Source: Arthrobacter globiformis
GTDB taxonomy: Bacteria; Actinomycetota; Actinomycetes; Actinomycetales; Micrococcaceae
Assembly (NCBI RefSeq): GCF_003261175.1
Contig: NZ_QLNP01000094.1
Coordinates: 32,555 to 96,554, forward strand
Direction of reading: 5' to 3'
Length of the DNA: 64,000 nt
Shown here in pieces: positions 27,160-34,949 of the stretch. Position 1 is the stretch's first letter. Every line of letters starts with the position of its first letter. Below the pieces are notes generated by a model that made no database searches, was not told the origin of the DNA, and was given only the letters and a program-made list of their open reading frames with translations. The position numbers and the translations under genes are program-made.

Positions 27160-27618
27160 GTGACTGAACTCATCAGCGTCGTCGGCGGGGCCGTGCTTGA
27201 CTCCTTGTCCGCTCCCGCGCGGCTACTTGTGGCACGGCGCACAGCGCCGCCGCAGTTTGCCGGCATGTGGGAATTCCCGGGCGGCAAAGTGGAACCGGGC
27301 GAGGCCCCCGAGAGTGCACTGCACCGGGAGCTGCGCGAGGAACTCGGCATCGGGGTCGTCCTCGGGGCGGAGCTGGCGGCGCCCGCGCCAGCCGGCTGGC
27401 CCCTGAACGACAAGGCCGCGATGCGGGTCTGGTTCGCCGAAGTGGCCGACGGCGACCCGCGGCCGCTCGAAGATCACGATGAACTCCGCTGGGTCAGCAT
27501 CCGCGAAGGTGATGAAGCTCTCAGCCTGCCCTGGATTCCGGCCGACCTCCCGATTGTCCAGGCGCTGCTCGCCAGCGTCACCTCAGCGAACCGCGCCGAC
27601 TCCCTCCCCGGAAATTAA
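27160..27618 (+). CDS. NUDIX hydrolase, MutT-like
   Basis: The product is a 152-residue protein with a perfect Nudix box, GGKVEPGEAPESALHRELRE then ELGI (about residues 41-65). The strand pattern and FAGMWEFPGGK immediately before the box match MutT/8-oxo-dGTP pyrophosphatases. The substrate is inferred only from that similarity. The GTG start follows TAGACT (27148-27153) by six bases, a probable leaderless gene. Confidence 0.9.
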   Translation: MTELISVVGGAVLDSLSAPARLLVARRTAPPQFAGMWEFPGGKVEPGEAPESALHRELREELGIGVVLGAELAAPAPAGWPLNDKAAMRVWFAEVADGDPRPLEDHDELRWVSIREGDEALSLPWIPADLPIVQALLASVTSANRADSLPGN

Positions 27619-27765
27619 CACCACGCTTCACTGCTTTCCTTGAGCTGATTGTTCGGATTTGTTGAGGATAGGGGCTGCTGGGCAGATTACATGCTGGACA
27701 CCCCGCGGTGTCTCACTCCTTGGACGCTTCCGGGAGGTTTCCACGCCCAGCCCTGAAGGAACCGC

Positions 27766-28746
27766 ATGATATCCGTGAGCCGTGTCGTCAAGAGCTACGG
27801 CTCAGGGGCCGCGCAGGTCCGCGCCCTCGACGACGTGACAATGTCCGTAAAGAAGGGCGAAGTCTTCGGCGTCGTGGGGCAGAGCGGCGCGGGCAAGAGC
27901 ACCCTGATCCGCACTATCAACGCCCTGGAACAGCCGGATTCCGGGACGGTTCACGTCGGCGGCCGGGACATGACAAAGCTGGCTGGCCGGGAGCTGCGGC
28001 AGGCCCGCCACGACATTGGCATGATCTTCCAGCATTTCAACCTCCTCAGCGGCCGCACCGTGCGGGCGAATGTCGAGCTCTCGCTCGAAATCACCGGTGC
28101 AGGCCGGGCTCAGCGGCGGACCCGCGCGCTGGAAATCCTTGAACTCGTGGATCTGCGCGGCAAGGCGGACGCGTATCCCGCCCAGCTGTCGGGCGGGCAG
28201 AAGCAGCGAGTCGGCATCGCCCGCGCGCTGGCATCCAACCCGTCCGTGCTGCTCAGTGATGAAGCCACCTCGGCGCTGGACCCGGACACCACACGCCAGA
28301 TCCTGGACCTGATCAGGCAGCTGAGCAAGGACCTGGGGCTGACCGTACTCCTCATCACGCACGAGATGGACGTGGTCAAGCGCATCTGCGATTCGGCAGC
28401 TGTCATGAGCCAGGGGCGGATCCTGGAGCACGGTTCCGTCGAAAAATTGCTGACCACGGAGAAGTCCCTGCTCGGCCAGGCACTCTTCCCCCTCGGCGAC
28501 ATCCCGCCTACCTCCAACGCGGTCGTGGAGATCACCTTCACCGGAATGGCCACCGACCGGCCGGTCATAGCCCAGTTGGCACGCCAGCACGGCATCGACG
28601 TGGGAATCCTGGGCGCTGCCGTGGAAACCATCCACGGCCGCCAGACCGGGCGGACCCGGCTCGAACTGCCCGGCGATGAAAGAACAGTGTCCGGCGCCGT
28701 CGCCGACCTGCGGTCCCAAGGACTTTACGTGGAGGTAATCAAGTGA
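27766..28746 (+). CDS. metN: Methionine ABC transporter ATP-binding protein
   Basis: The product is a 326-residue ATPase with Walker A GQSGAGKST (about 38), signature LSGGQKQR (about 141), Walker B VLLSDEATS (about 163) and a C-terminal NIL domain (about 250-320) that senses methionine in the MetNI family. The start has GAAGGA six bases away. metI follows with a GTGA overlap. I looked for a SAM riboswitch in the 147 bases upstream and found none. Confidence 0.95.
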   Translation: MISVSRVVKSYGSGAAQVRALDDVTMSVKKGEVFGVVGQSGAGKSTLIRTINALEQPDSGTVHVGGRDMTKLAGRELRQARHDIGMIFQHFNLLSGRTVRANVELSLEITGAGRAQRRTRALEILELVDLRGKADAYPAQLSGGQKQRVGIARALASNPSVLLSDEATSALDPDTTRQILDLIRQLSKDLGLTVLLITHEMDVVKRICDSAAVMSQGRILEHGSVEKLLTTEKSLLGQALFPLGDIPPTSNAVVEITFTGMATDRPVIAQLARQHGIDVGILGAAVETIHGRQTGRTRLELPGDERTVSGAVADLRSQGLYVEVIK

Positions 28747-29444
28747 TCGACCGCAACGATCCCTACTTTTGGGCGGACCTTCTGGACACCATCCTCAAGG
28801 GCGCCGGGGAGACCTTTTACACGGTGGGCGTTAGCCTGCTCCTCACGGTCCTCTTCGGGCTGGCGGCCGGCGTACTGCTTGTCACCACTGAGGCTCACGG
28901 GCTGCTGGCCAGGCCGCTCGGCAGCCGCGCACTGGGTGTCGCCGTGAACCGGGTGCTGGACGTCGTGGTGAACATCGGCCGGTCCATTCCGTTCATCATC
29001 CTGATGATCCTGCTCATTCCCTTCACCCGCCTGCTGGTCGGCTCTTTTATCGGCCCGACGGCGGCGATCGTACCGCTGGCGATCGCCGGCATTCCGTTCT
29101 TCGCCCGGCTCGTGGAAATCGGTATCCGCGAAGTGCCCAAGGGCCTCGTTGAAGCAGCCCAGTCGCTCGGCGCCACGCGTTGGACGATTCTCACCAAGGT
29201 CCTGGTTGCCGAGGCTGTCCCCGCACTGGCCCTGGGGCTGTCCACCACCGTTGTGGGCCTCATCGGATACTCAGCCATGGTGGGTGCGGTTGGCGGCGGC
29301 GGCCTCGGTGATGTGGCATTCCGTTACGGCTACCAGCGCTACAGCCCTGAGTACATGTTCGCCGTCGTCATCCTGCTGATCCTCCTGGTCCAGCTTTTCC
29401 AGTCGCTGGGCAACTTTGCCGCCCGCAGGCTGTCCCACCGCTGA
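28743..29444 (+). CDS. metI: Methionine ABC transporter permease
   Basis: The product is a 233-residue membrane protein with five or six helices and the EAA loop EAAQSLGATRWTILTKVLV that contacts MetN. GTG 28743 overlaps the metN stop, with GGAGG upstream. FGL-AAGVLLV and SAMVGAVGGGGLGDVA are typical of MetI. Confidence 0.95.
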   Translation: MIDRNDPYFWADLLDTILKGAGETFYTVGVSLLLTVLFGLAAGVLLVTTEAHGLLARPLGSRALGVAVNRVLDVVVNIGRSIPFIILMILLIPFTRLLVGSFIGPTAAIVPLAIAGIPFFARLVEIGIREVPKGLVEAAQSLGATRWTILTKVLVAEAVPALALGLSTTVVGLIGYSAMVGAVGGGGLGDVAFRYGYQRYSPEYMFAVVILLILLVQLFQSLGNFAARRLSHR

Positions 29445-29504
29445 CAGCGGTTTCGTCCCCAGCAGTTTCGTCCCCAGCAGTTTCATCCCCATCCGCTCCA
29501 TCCC
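29445..29504. repeat. 15-bp tandem repeat between metI and metQ
   Basis: CAGCGGTTTCGTCCC, CAGCAGTTTCGTCCC and CAGCAGTTTCATCCC are three adjacent near-identical units (29445-29489). A decayed fourth follows at 29490-29504. Together they fill almost all of the 73-base spacer before metQ. Confidence 0.85.
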
Positions 29505-29517
29505 GAAAGAGTCCAGC

Positions 29518-30321
29518 ATGATCCGATCCACCATCCTCAAAGCCGCTGCTGCCGGAGCCGCCACCGTCCTGGCCCTCTCTGCCTGTGGCGGCCCAAGCTC
29601 CTCCAGCGCCTCGGAGACCATCAAGGTGGGCGCCCTGGCGGTGCCCGCCGGCGACATGCTCAAGCACGTCCAGCGGGAGCTCGCTCCCAAGGAAGGCCTT
29701 ACGGTCGAGTACAAGGAGTTCAGCGACTACAACACGCCGAATCCGGCCGTGAGCGACGGCGACGTTGATGCCAACCTCTTCCAGAACACCACATTCATGG
29801 AGACGTACAACAAGGCCTCGGGCAAGAACCTGGTCAGCGTCGGTAAGGTGTACCTGCCGCCGATGGCGCTGTACTCCAATGAGGTGAAGAGCCTGGACGC
29901 CCTGCCCGAGGGCGCGTCGGTGGCCATTCCCAATGACCCCACCAATGAGGCCCGCGCCCTGAAGCTGCTCGCGTCCAAGGGGCTCATCGAGGTTACGGAA
30001 AACCCCATCACGCTCAAGGACATGACGGCCAACCCGAAGAACCTGAAGTTCACGGAGATCGAGAACGCCAGCCTCCCGCAGGCGCTGAACGACAAGGATG
30101 CTGCCATTGTCACGCTGGCGTTCGCCCTGCCCGCCGGCCTGAGCACCGACAAGCAGATCCTCGTCGAGGGCAAGGACAGCGCCTACTACAACGTCCTGGC
30201 CGTGAATGCGGACAAGAAGGACGACGCCCGGGTGCAGAAGCTCTACAAAATCCTGACGTCGCATGAGATGAAGGACTTCATCCAGACGGAGTTCAAGGGC
30301 CTGGTGATTCCGGCCAGCTAG
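29518..30321 (+). CDS. metQ: Methionine-binding lipoprotein MetQ
   Basis: The product is a 267-residue NlpA/MetQ-family substrate-binding lipoprotein. The signal peptide ends in the lipobox LSAC with Cys23. Mature motifs include EYKEFSDYNTPNPAVSDGDVDANLFQ, MALYSNEVKSL and VAIPNDPTNEARALKLLA. GAAAGAG precedes the ATG. A strong terminator follows, closing the metNIQ operon. Confidence 0.95.
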   Translation: MIRSTILKAAAAGAATVLALSACGGPSSSSASETIKVGALAVPAGDMLKHVQRELAPKEGLTVEYKEFSDYNTPNPAVSDGDVDANLFQNTTFMETYNKASGKNLVSVGKVYLPPMALYSNEVKSLDALPEGASVAIPNDPTNEARALKLLASKGLIEVTENPITLKDMTANPKNLKFTEIENASLPQALNDKDAAIVTLAFALPAGLSTDKQILVEGKDSAYYNVLAVNADKKDDARVQKLYKILTSHEMKDFIQTEFKGLVIPAS

Positions 30322-30390
30322 GGCCGACCGGCCAGGGCTGACTGGCGAAGGCTCACGGGGCGTACTGCGGATCGTGTCGCAGAGGCCCGC

Positions 30391-30421
30391 GAAGGGCAGG
30401 ACGGTAACCGTCCTGCCCTTC
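30391..30421 (+). terminator. Terminator after metQ
   Basis: A perfect 14-bp stem, 30391-30404 with 30408-30421, has a TAA loop and is followed by ACTTATTT. The remaining bases to 30485 show nothing else. Confidence 0.85.
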
Positions 30422-30485
30422 ACTTATTTGGTTGGCTGCGCTGCTGGTTGGCTGCGGGCTTGGTTGGGGGGCGCGGCGGCAGGGC

Positions 30486-31616
30486 TCAGAACAGCGTGGG
30501 CTGGGACGACCGGGCGCTGCCGTGGCCATGCTGCCCTGACCCGTGCTGGGCAGCCGGATGTTGCGGAATGCTGCCCTCGGGGTAGGCAGCTTCTTCGCCG
30601 CGCGGATCGTCCACGGGGGAATCCTCAACGTCCCGGTGGCTGAATCCGTGCGAGCCGGTGAAGCCGTGCCGGGCCTTGAAGAAGCGGACCCTGCCGGCAA
30701 GCCAGGTGCGGTATTCCTTGGAGGCGTACGAGCCTGTGCCGTACAGCCTGCGGTAGCGGCCCGCCAGTTCCGGATGCCGGGCGGCGATCCACTGCATGAA
30801 CCATTCCCGGGTGCCGGGCTTCAGATACAGCGCACCGGCCGTGACGCCCGTGGCGCCCGCGTCCGCCAGCGAGGCGAACAGGGAGTCCAGTGCTTCGTCG
30901 CTGTCCGAGAGCCAGGGAAGGATGGGCATGGCCATCACCCCGCAGGGCAGCCCGGCCTCGCGGAGCCGGGACACGAGCTTGAGCCGGGCCCGGGGGCCGG
31001 GCGTGCCGGGTTCGATGGCCTCGGAGAGTTGCTCGTCCGTCATGGCGAGGGAGATCCCGATGCCCACAGGAACCTGCGCCGCGGCGTGCTTGAGGAGCGG
31101 AATGTCGCGCGCCAGCAAAGTCCCCTTGGTCAGGATGGACAACGGAGTCCCGGAATCGGCCAGGGCGCCGATGATGCCGGGCATCAGCCGGTACCGGCCC
31201 TCCGCCCGCTGGTAGGGGTCGGTGTTGGTGCCCAGTGCCACCTGCTGCCGGTTCCAGGAGGGCTTGGCCAGCTCCTTTTGCAGCACCTCTGCTGCATTGA
31301 TCTTGACCACTACCTGGCTGTCGAAATCAAGCCCGGCGTCGAAGTCCAGATAGGTGTGGCTCTTGCGGGCGAAGCAGTAGACGCACGCGTGGCTGCAGCC
31401 CCGGTAAGGGTTCACCGTCCACTCGAACGGCATCCGTGAGCCGGCGGGCACCTTATTGAGCACCGATTTGGCGGTGACCTCATGAAAGGTGACCCCGGCG
31501 AACTCGGGCGTGGACACAGACCGCACCAGGCCGGCCAGAGGCAACAGCGGTGCAGTCCCCGGCATCTCTTCCTGTGTCGGTTTGAGTGCCTGTGCGTCCC
31601 ATCTCATGCCCTCCAT
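30486..31616 (-). CDS. Rv2578c-family radical SAM protein
   Basis: The product is a 376-residue protein. The cluster motif is CSHACVYC (C-x3-C-x2-C, about 70-77) in the context NPYRGCSHACVYCFARKSH, shared with spore photoproduct lyase-like proteins and the Rv2578c group. Later motifs are GTNTDPYQRAEG and ILTKGTLLARDIPLL. The last 60 residues are a His/Gly/Ser-rich tail. The reaction is unknown. The start codon abuts an SOS box (31617-31632). Rv2578c is, to my recollection, on the list of LexA-controlled genes in M. tuberculosis. Together these point to a DNA-damage role. ATG 31607 is a possible alternative start. Confidence 0.88.
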   Translation of the reverse strand: MEGMRWDAQALKPTQEEMPGTAPLLPLAGLVRSVSTPEFAGVTFHEVTAKSVLNKVPAGSRMPFEWTVNPYRGCSHACVYCFARKSHTYLDFDAGLDFDSQVVVKINAAEVLQKELAKPSWNRQQVALGTNTDPYQRAEGRYRLMPGIIGALADSGTPLSILTKGTLLARDIPLLKHAAAQVPVGIGISLAMTDEQLSEAIEPGTPGPRARLKLVSRLREAGLPCGVMAMPILPWLSDSDEALDSLFASLADAGATGVTAGALYLKPGTREWFMQWIAARHPELAGRYRRLYGTGSYASKEYRTWLAGRVRFFKARHGFTGSHGFSHRDVEDSPVDDPRGEEAAYPEGSIPQHPAAQHGSGQHGHGSARSSQPTLF

Positions 31617-31632
31617 TCGAAGGTATGTTCGA
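31617..31632. promoter_or_regulatory. SOS box before the radical SAM gene
   Basis: TCGAAGGTATGTTCGA matches the LexA palindrome TCGAAC-N4-GTTCGA at all fixed positions but one. It touches the start codon of the minus-strand gene, so bound LexA would block the promoter or its start point. The divergent pcp promoter is 45 bases away. Confidence 0.8.
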
Positions 31633-31688
31633 ACTTAAGTCAAGGCCCGTCGTCGGCGTTCCTGCGGACGGGCGACTACGCTGGGTCC

Positions 31689-32357
31689 ATGATTCTGCTC
31701 ACCGGCTTTGAACCTTTCGGCGGCCAGCCGATGAATCCGGCCTGGGCGGCCGCCCTGTCCGCGCGGGATCTGCTCCGGGCCGAAGGCTTCGTCGTGGAGG
31801 CCGTGGAACTGCCCTGCGTGTTCGGCGCGGCCGCGAGTGTGCTGCGGAATGCCCTCGGTAGCCTGGAGCCTGAACTGGTGGTGTGCATCGGGCAAGCCGG
31901 AGGCCGCGGGCGCGTGTCACTGGAACGGGTTGCCATCAACTGCGATGACGCGCCCATTCCGGACAATGCAGGGAACCAGCCCGTGGACCGGGAGGTGGTG
32001 CCCGGCGGGCCGGCGGCCTACTTCACTTCCTTGCCGATCAAGGCAGCCCTTCTTGCCGTGCAAAGTGCAGGTGTTCCCGCCGAGGTCTCACAGACGGCGG
32101 GAACGTACGTCTGCAACCACATTTTCTATACGCTCATGCACGAGCTCACGCTCCGGCCGGGCGTCCGCGGCGGGTTCGTCCACGTGCCGTTCGCGCCCGA
32201 CCAGGTAGAGCAGGGGAGCGCTGTCCCGTCACTGCCTGTCGCCGCAATGGCGGCGGCGATTGCCGCCGTCGTCCGGACCTCGGTCAATCAGCCGTCCCAG
32301 CCTGCCGGCGTAAACCAGCCATCCGACGTCGCGCTCGCCGCCGGCAGTCTTCACTAG
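31689..32357 (+). CDS. pcp: Pyroglutamyl-peptidase I
   Basis: The product is a 222-residue C15 cysteine peptidase that removes N-terminal pyroglutamate. It starts ILLTGFEPFGG, has ERVAINCDDAPIPDNAG with the catalytic-region residues, the nucleophile Cys in TYVCNHIFYTLMHE (about 142) and His in GGFVHVPFAPDQ (about 165). ATG 31689 follows TACGCT (31677-31682) by six bases, so it is probably leaderless. The tail of about 35 residues is Pro/Gln-rich. Confidence 0.95.
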   Translation: MILLTGFEPFGGQPMNPAWAAALSARDLLRAEGFVVEAVELPCVFGAAASVLRNALGSLEPELVVCIGQAGGRGRVSLERVAINCDDAPIPDNAGNQPVDREVVPGGPAAYFTSLPIKAALLAVQSAGVPAEVSQTAGTYVCNHIFYTLMHELTLRPGVRGGFVHVPFAPDQVEQGSAVPSLPVAAMAAAIAAVVRTSVNQPSQPAGVNQPSDVALAAGSLH

Positions 32358-32375
32358 GGCGGCCCGAAGCCTTCG

Positions 32376-33071
32376 CTAGGGCACCGGCGGTGTCCCTGCC
32401 CGGGAGCGCAGCTCCCACACAACCGTGACGCTGGCGCTGAGACAGGATTCACCGGCTTCCACCGTCAAGGCGTCGGCGGCGAAGGCCCGCTGCATCCCGC
32501 CCACTGGGATGGGCGACGACGGTACCGGCTGCTGCCGCACGGAGGCCACCTCACCCAGCTCAGCGCCCGCAAGCGCGGCCAGCTGCGATGCTGCGGCGCG
32601 CGCGTCGGCCCACGCGGCCTCGCGGGCCCGCGCCATCACGGCTGCGGCATCGGCGAAGCCGAGCTGCACGCCGTCCAGGCGGACGTCGTTGCCGCCGGCA
32701 TCCACCGCAGCAGCGATGACCCCCGAGGCGGAGGCAGGATCCCGCAACCGGACGCCGAGCATGCTGGATGCCACGTACCCGGTGACCCGCTGGCCCCGGC
32801 CCTCCTGCCAGACGACGTCGGCCCGGACGTTGAGACCCGAGGTCCTGATGTCCCGGTTCTCCACGCCCCCGCTGCGCAGCGCAGCCGTCACGACAGCGGA
32901 GGCCTCGCCGGCGGCGGCATAGGCGTCACTTGCGCTGTCGCGCCGGCATTCCACGCCAATGGAGAGGGTCAGCAGGTCCGGCGCGGCCTCCGCGGTTCCG
33001 GTTCCGGTGACTGTGACAGTCCGGGCTTCCGCCCGGCCAGTGCTTTCCCACATGCCCGCGGGCTTACTCAT
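32376..33071 (-). CDS. SIMPL-domain protein (DUF541)
   Basis: The product is a 231-residue protein with the SIMPL/DUF541 pattern: VTVTGTGTAEAAPDLLTLSIGVE at the N-terminus, SGVIAAAVDAGGNDVRLDGVQLGF in the middle, then ARAREAAWADARAAASQLAALAG. Members are often periplasmic or outer-membrane oxidative-stress proteins. No signal peptide is seen here, so this one looks cytoplasmic. GGAGG lies seven bases before the ATG. It overlaps the upstream gene by eight bases. Confidence 0.85.
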   Translation of the reverse strand: MSKPAGMWESTGRAEARTVTVTGTGTAEAAPDLLTLSIGVECRRDSASDAYAAAGEASAVVTAALRSGGVENRDIRTSGLNVRADVVWQEGRGQRVTGYVASSMLGVRLRDPASASGVIAAAVDAGGNDVRLDGVQLGFADAAAVMARAREAAWADARAAASQLAALAGAELGEVASVRQQPVPSSPIPVGGMQRAFAADALTVEAGESCLSASVTVVWELRSRAGTPPVP

Positions 33072-33528
33072 GCCTGTTCCTCCGGTCATGCCTGTGCCTC
33101 CGGTCCACGTAGCCGCCGGCCTCCAGGCCCGCGTGCCGCTCGAAGGGATTTCCCGACGCCGGATCGCCGTACCGCGCGGCGGACCAGGCCGCGGCCGCGA
33201 AATAGAACAGCAGGAAGGGCAGCCCGAGGCACCAGGCGTACTGGGTGCTGTGCCGCTCTTCGTGGCCCAGGAGCAGGCGGCTAGCCAAAGCGGCGTCAGC
33301 ATCCGCGCGGAAGATGACCACGTTGCCCACCGTGAAGGCGCCAGCCGCCGGCAGCCGCCAGCGGTATCCGGTGGCGACAATCAGGCCGCGGGGACCCCGG
33401 AACGTCCGGGTGCGGGCCAGCCCGGCAAGCACCAGCCCCAGCGCCGTGGAGACGTTCAGCATGTTAGCGAGCTGCCTCAGGCGCTGTCCTCGTGTCAGCG
33501 GGCCCGGAGTCATGGGGCCTTGAATCAT
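33064..33528 (-). CDS. Uncharacterised membrane protein with HExxH motif
   Basis: The product is a 154-residue protein. A hydrophobic N-terminal part (about 20-75) is followed by LLLGHEERHSTQYAWCLGLP, which contains an HExxH zinc-site pattern (HEERH). A membrane helix FLLFYFAAAAWSAA and the motif NPFERHAGLEAGGY come next. The HExxHxxQ arrangement recalls DUF4157/eCIS-core peptidase-like domains, but here it sits beside membrane segments. I do not recognise a named family, and a peptidase role is only possible. The ATG follows TAGCAT (plus 33535-33540) by six bases, so it is leaderless. It forms an operon with the SIMPL gene. Confidence 0.75.
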   Translation of the reverse strand: MIQGPMTPGPLTRGQRLRQLANMLNVSTALGLVLAGLARTRTFRGPRGLIVATGYRWRLPAAGAFTVGNVVIFRADADAALASRLLLGHEERHSTQYAWCLGLPFLLFYFAAAAWSAARYGDPASGNPFERHAGLEAGGYVDRRHRHDRRNRHE

Positions 33529-33713
33529 GAGGCCATGCTAGCCGCGGCCGGCGGTGCGTGACAGGCGTAGGGCCGCGGCCGATGACAGAGGGCCGGCTGC
33601 CGCGCCCCCGCCCATGCCGCGCCCATGCCGCGCCCCTGCCCATGACAGCCCCGGGGCACGCAGCAGCCGGCCCGCTGTCAATTAGCCCGGCGCCGTCAAT
33701 TAGACTGGGAACA

Positions 33714-33749
33714 GTGCCCGCCGGCCATCCGCCGGTGAGCCTGCCCTAG
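33714..33749 (+). CDS. Possible leaderless 11-residue leader ORF before pheS
   Basis: GTG 33714 lies seven bases after TAGACT, the same geometry as the leaderless genes in this window. The frame runs 11 codons (VPAGHPPVSLP, first read as Met) to TAG 33747-33749. It has no Phe codons, so it is not a classical attenuator peptide. It stops where the 13-bp repeats begin. Translation is uncertain. Confidence 0.3.
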   Translation: MPAGHPPVSLP

Positions 33750-33800
33750 TCTTTGGATGGCGTCTTTGGATGACGTCCTTGGATGACTTTCTGCAATGAC
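33749..33800. repeat. 13-bp tandem repeat, four units, in the pheS leader
   Basis: GTCTTTGGATGGC, GTCTTTGGATGAC, GTCCTTGGATGAC and TTTCTGCAATGAC follow one another without gaps. The first three differ by one base each and the fourth is decayed. The array lies 86 bases before the pheS start. Confidence 0.85.
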
Positions 33801-33885
33801 GTGCCAGCGACGGACGCGCTGCCGGGGAAACCGGCGCGGCTGCACCGGCCGCTGGCATCACCCGACTCGTAGCTAAGAACAGTAG

Positions 33886-34947
<1,062 letters not shown>

Positions 34948-34949
34948 CA

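Larger units (their letters stand above)
33529..33885 (+). promoter_or_regulatory. pheST promoter/leader region (357 bases)
   Basis: The segment contains two 11-bp CCCATGCCGCG units (33611-33632). A 9-bp direct repeat GTCAATTAG follows at 33677-33685 and 33695-33703, the second overlapping a -10 hexamer TAGACT (33701-33706). A possible mini-ORF starts at 33714 and a 13-bp tandem array at 33749-33800. A transcript from the TAGACT promoter would have a leader of about 172 bases before pheS. I see neither a T-box nor a Phe-rich leader peptide. Confidence 0.55.

Noticed and set aside
27619-27765. Possible SAM riboswitch before metNIQ
   Set aside because: I looked for the conserved core of SAM-I/IV types and could not build the helices. 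A few G-rich stretches are not enough.
33749-33800. CRISPR-like array
   Set aside because: The units are 13 bases with no spacers and there are no cas genes nearby. The same applies to the 11-bp and 15-bp arrays at 24639 and 29445.
33529-33885. T-box or Phe-codon attenuator before pheST
   Set aside because: No T-box consensus and no run of Phe codons; the mini-ORF has none. Reported instead as an unexplained repeat-bearing leader.
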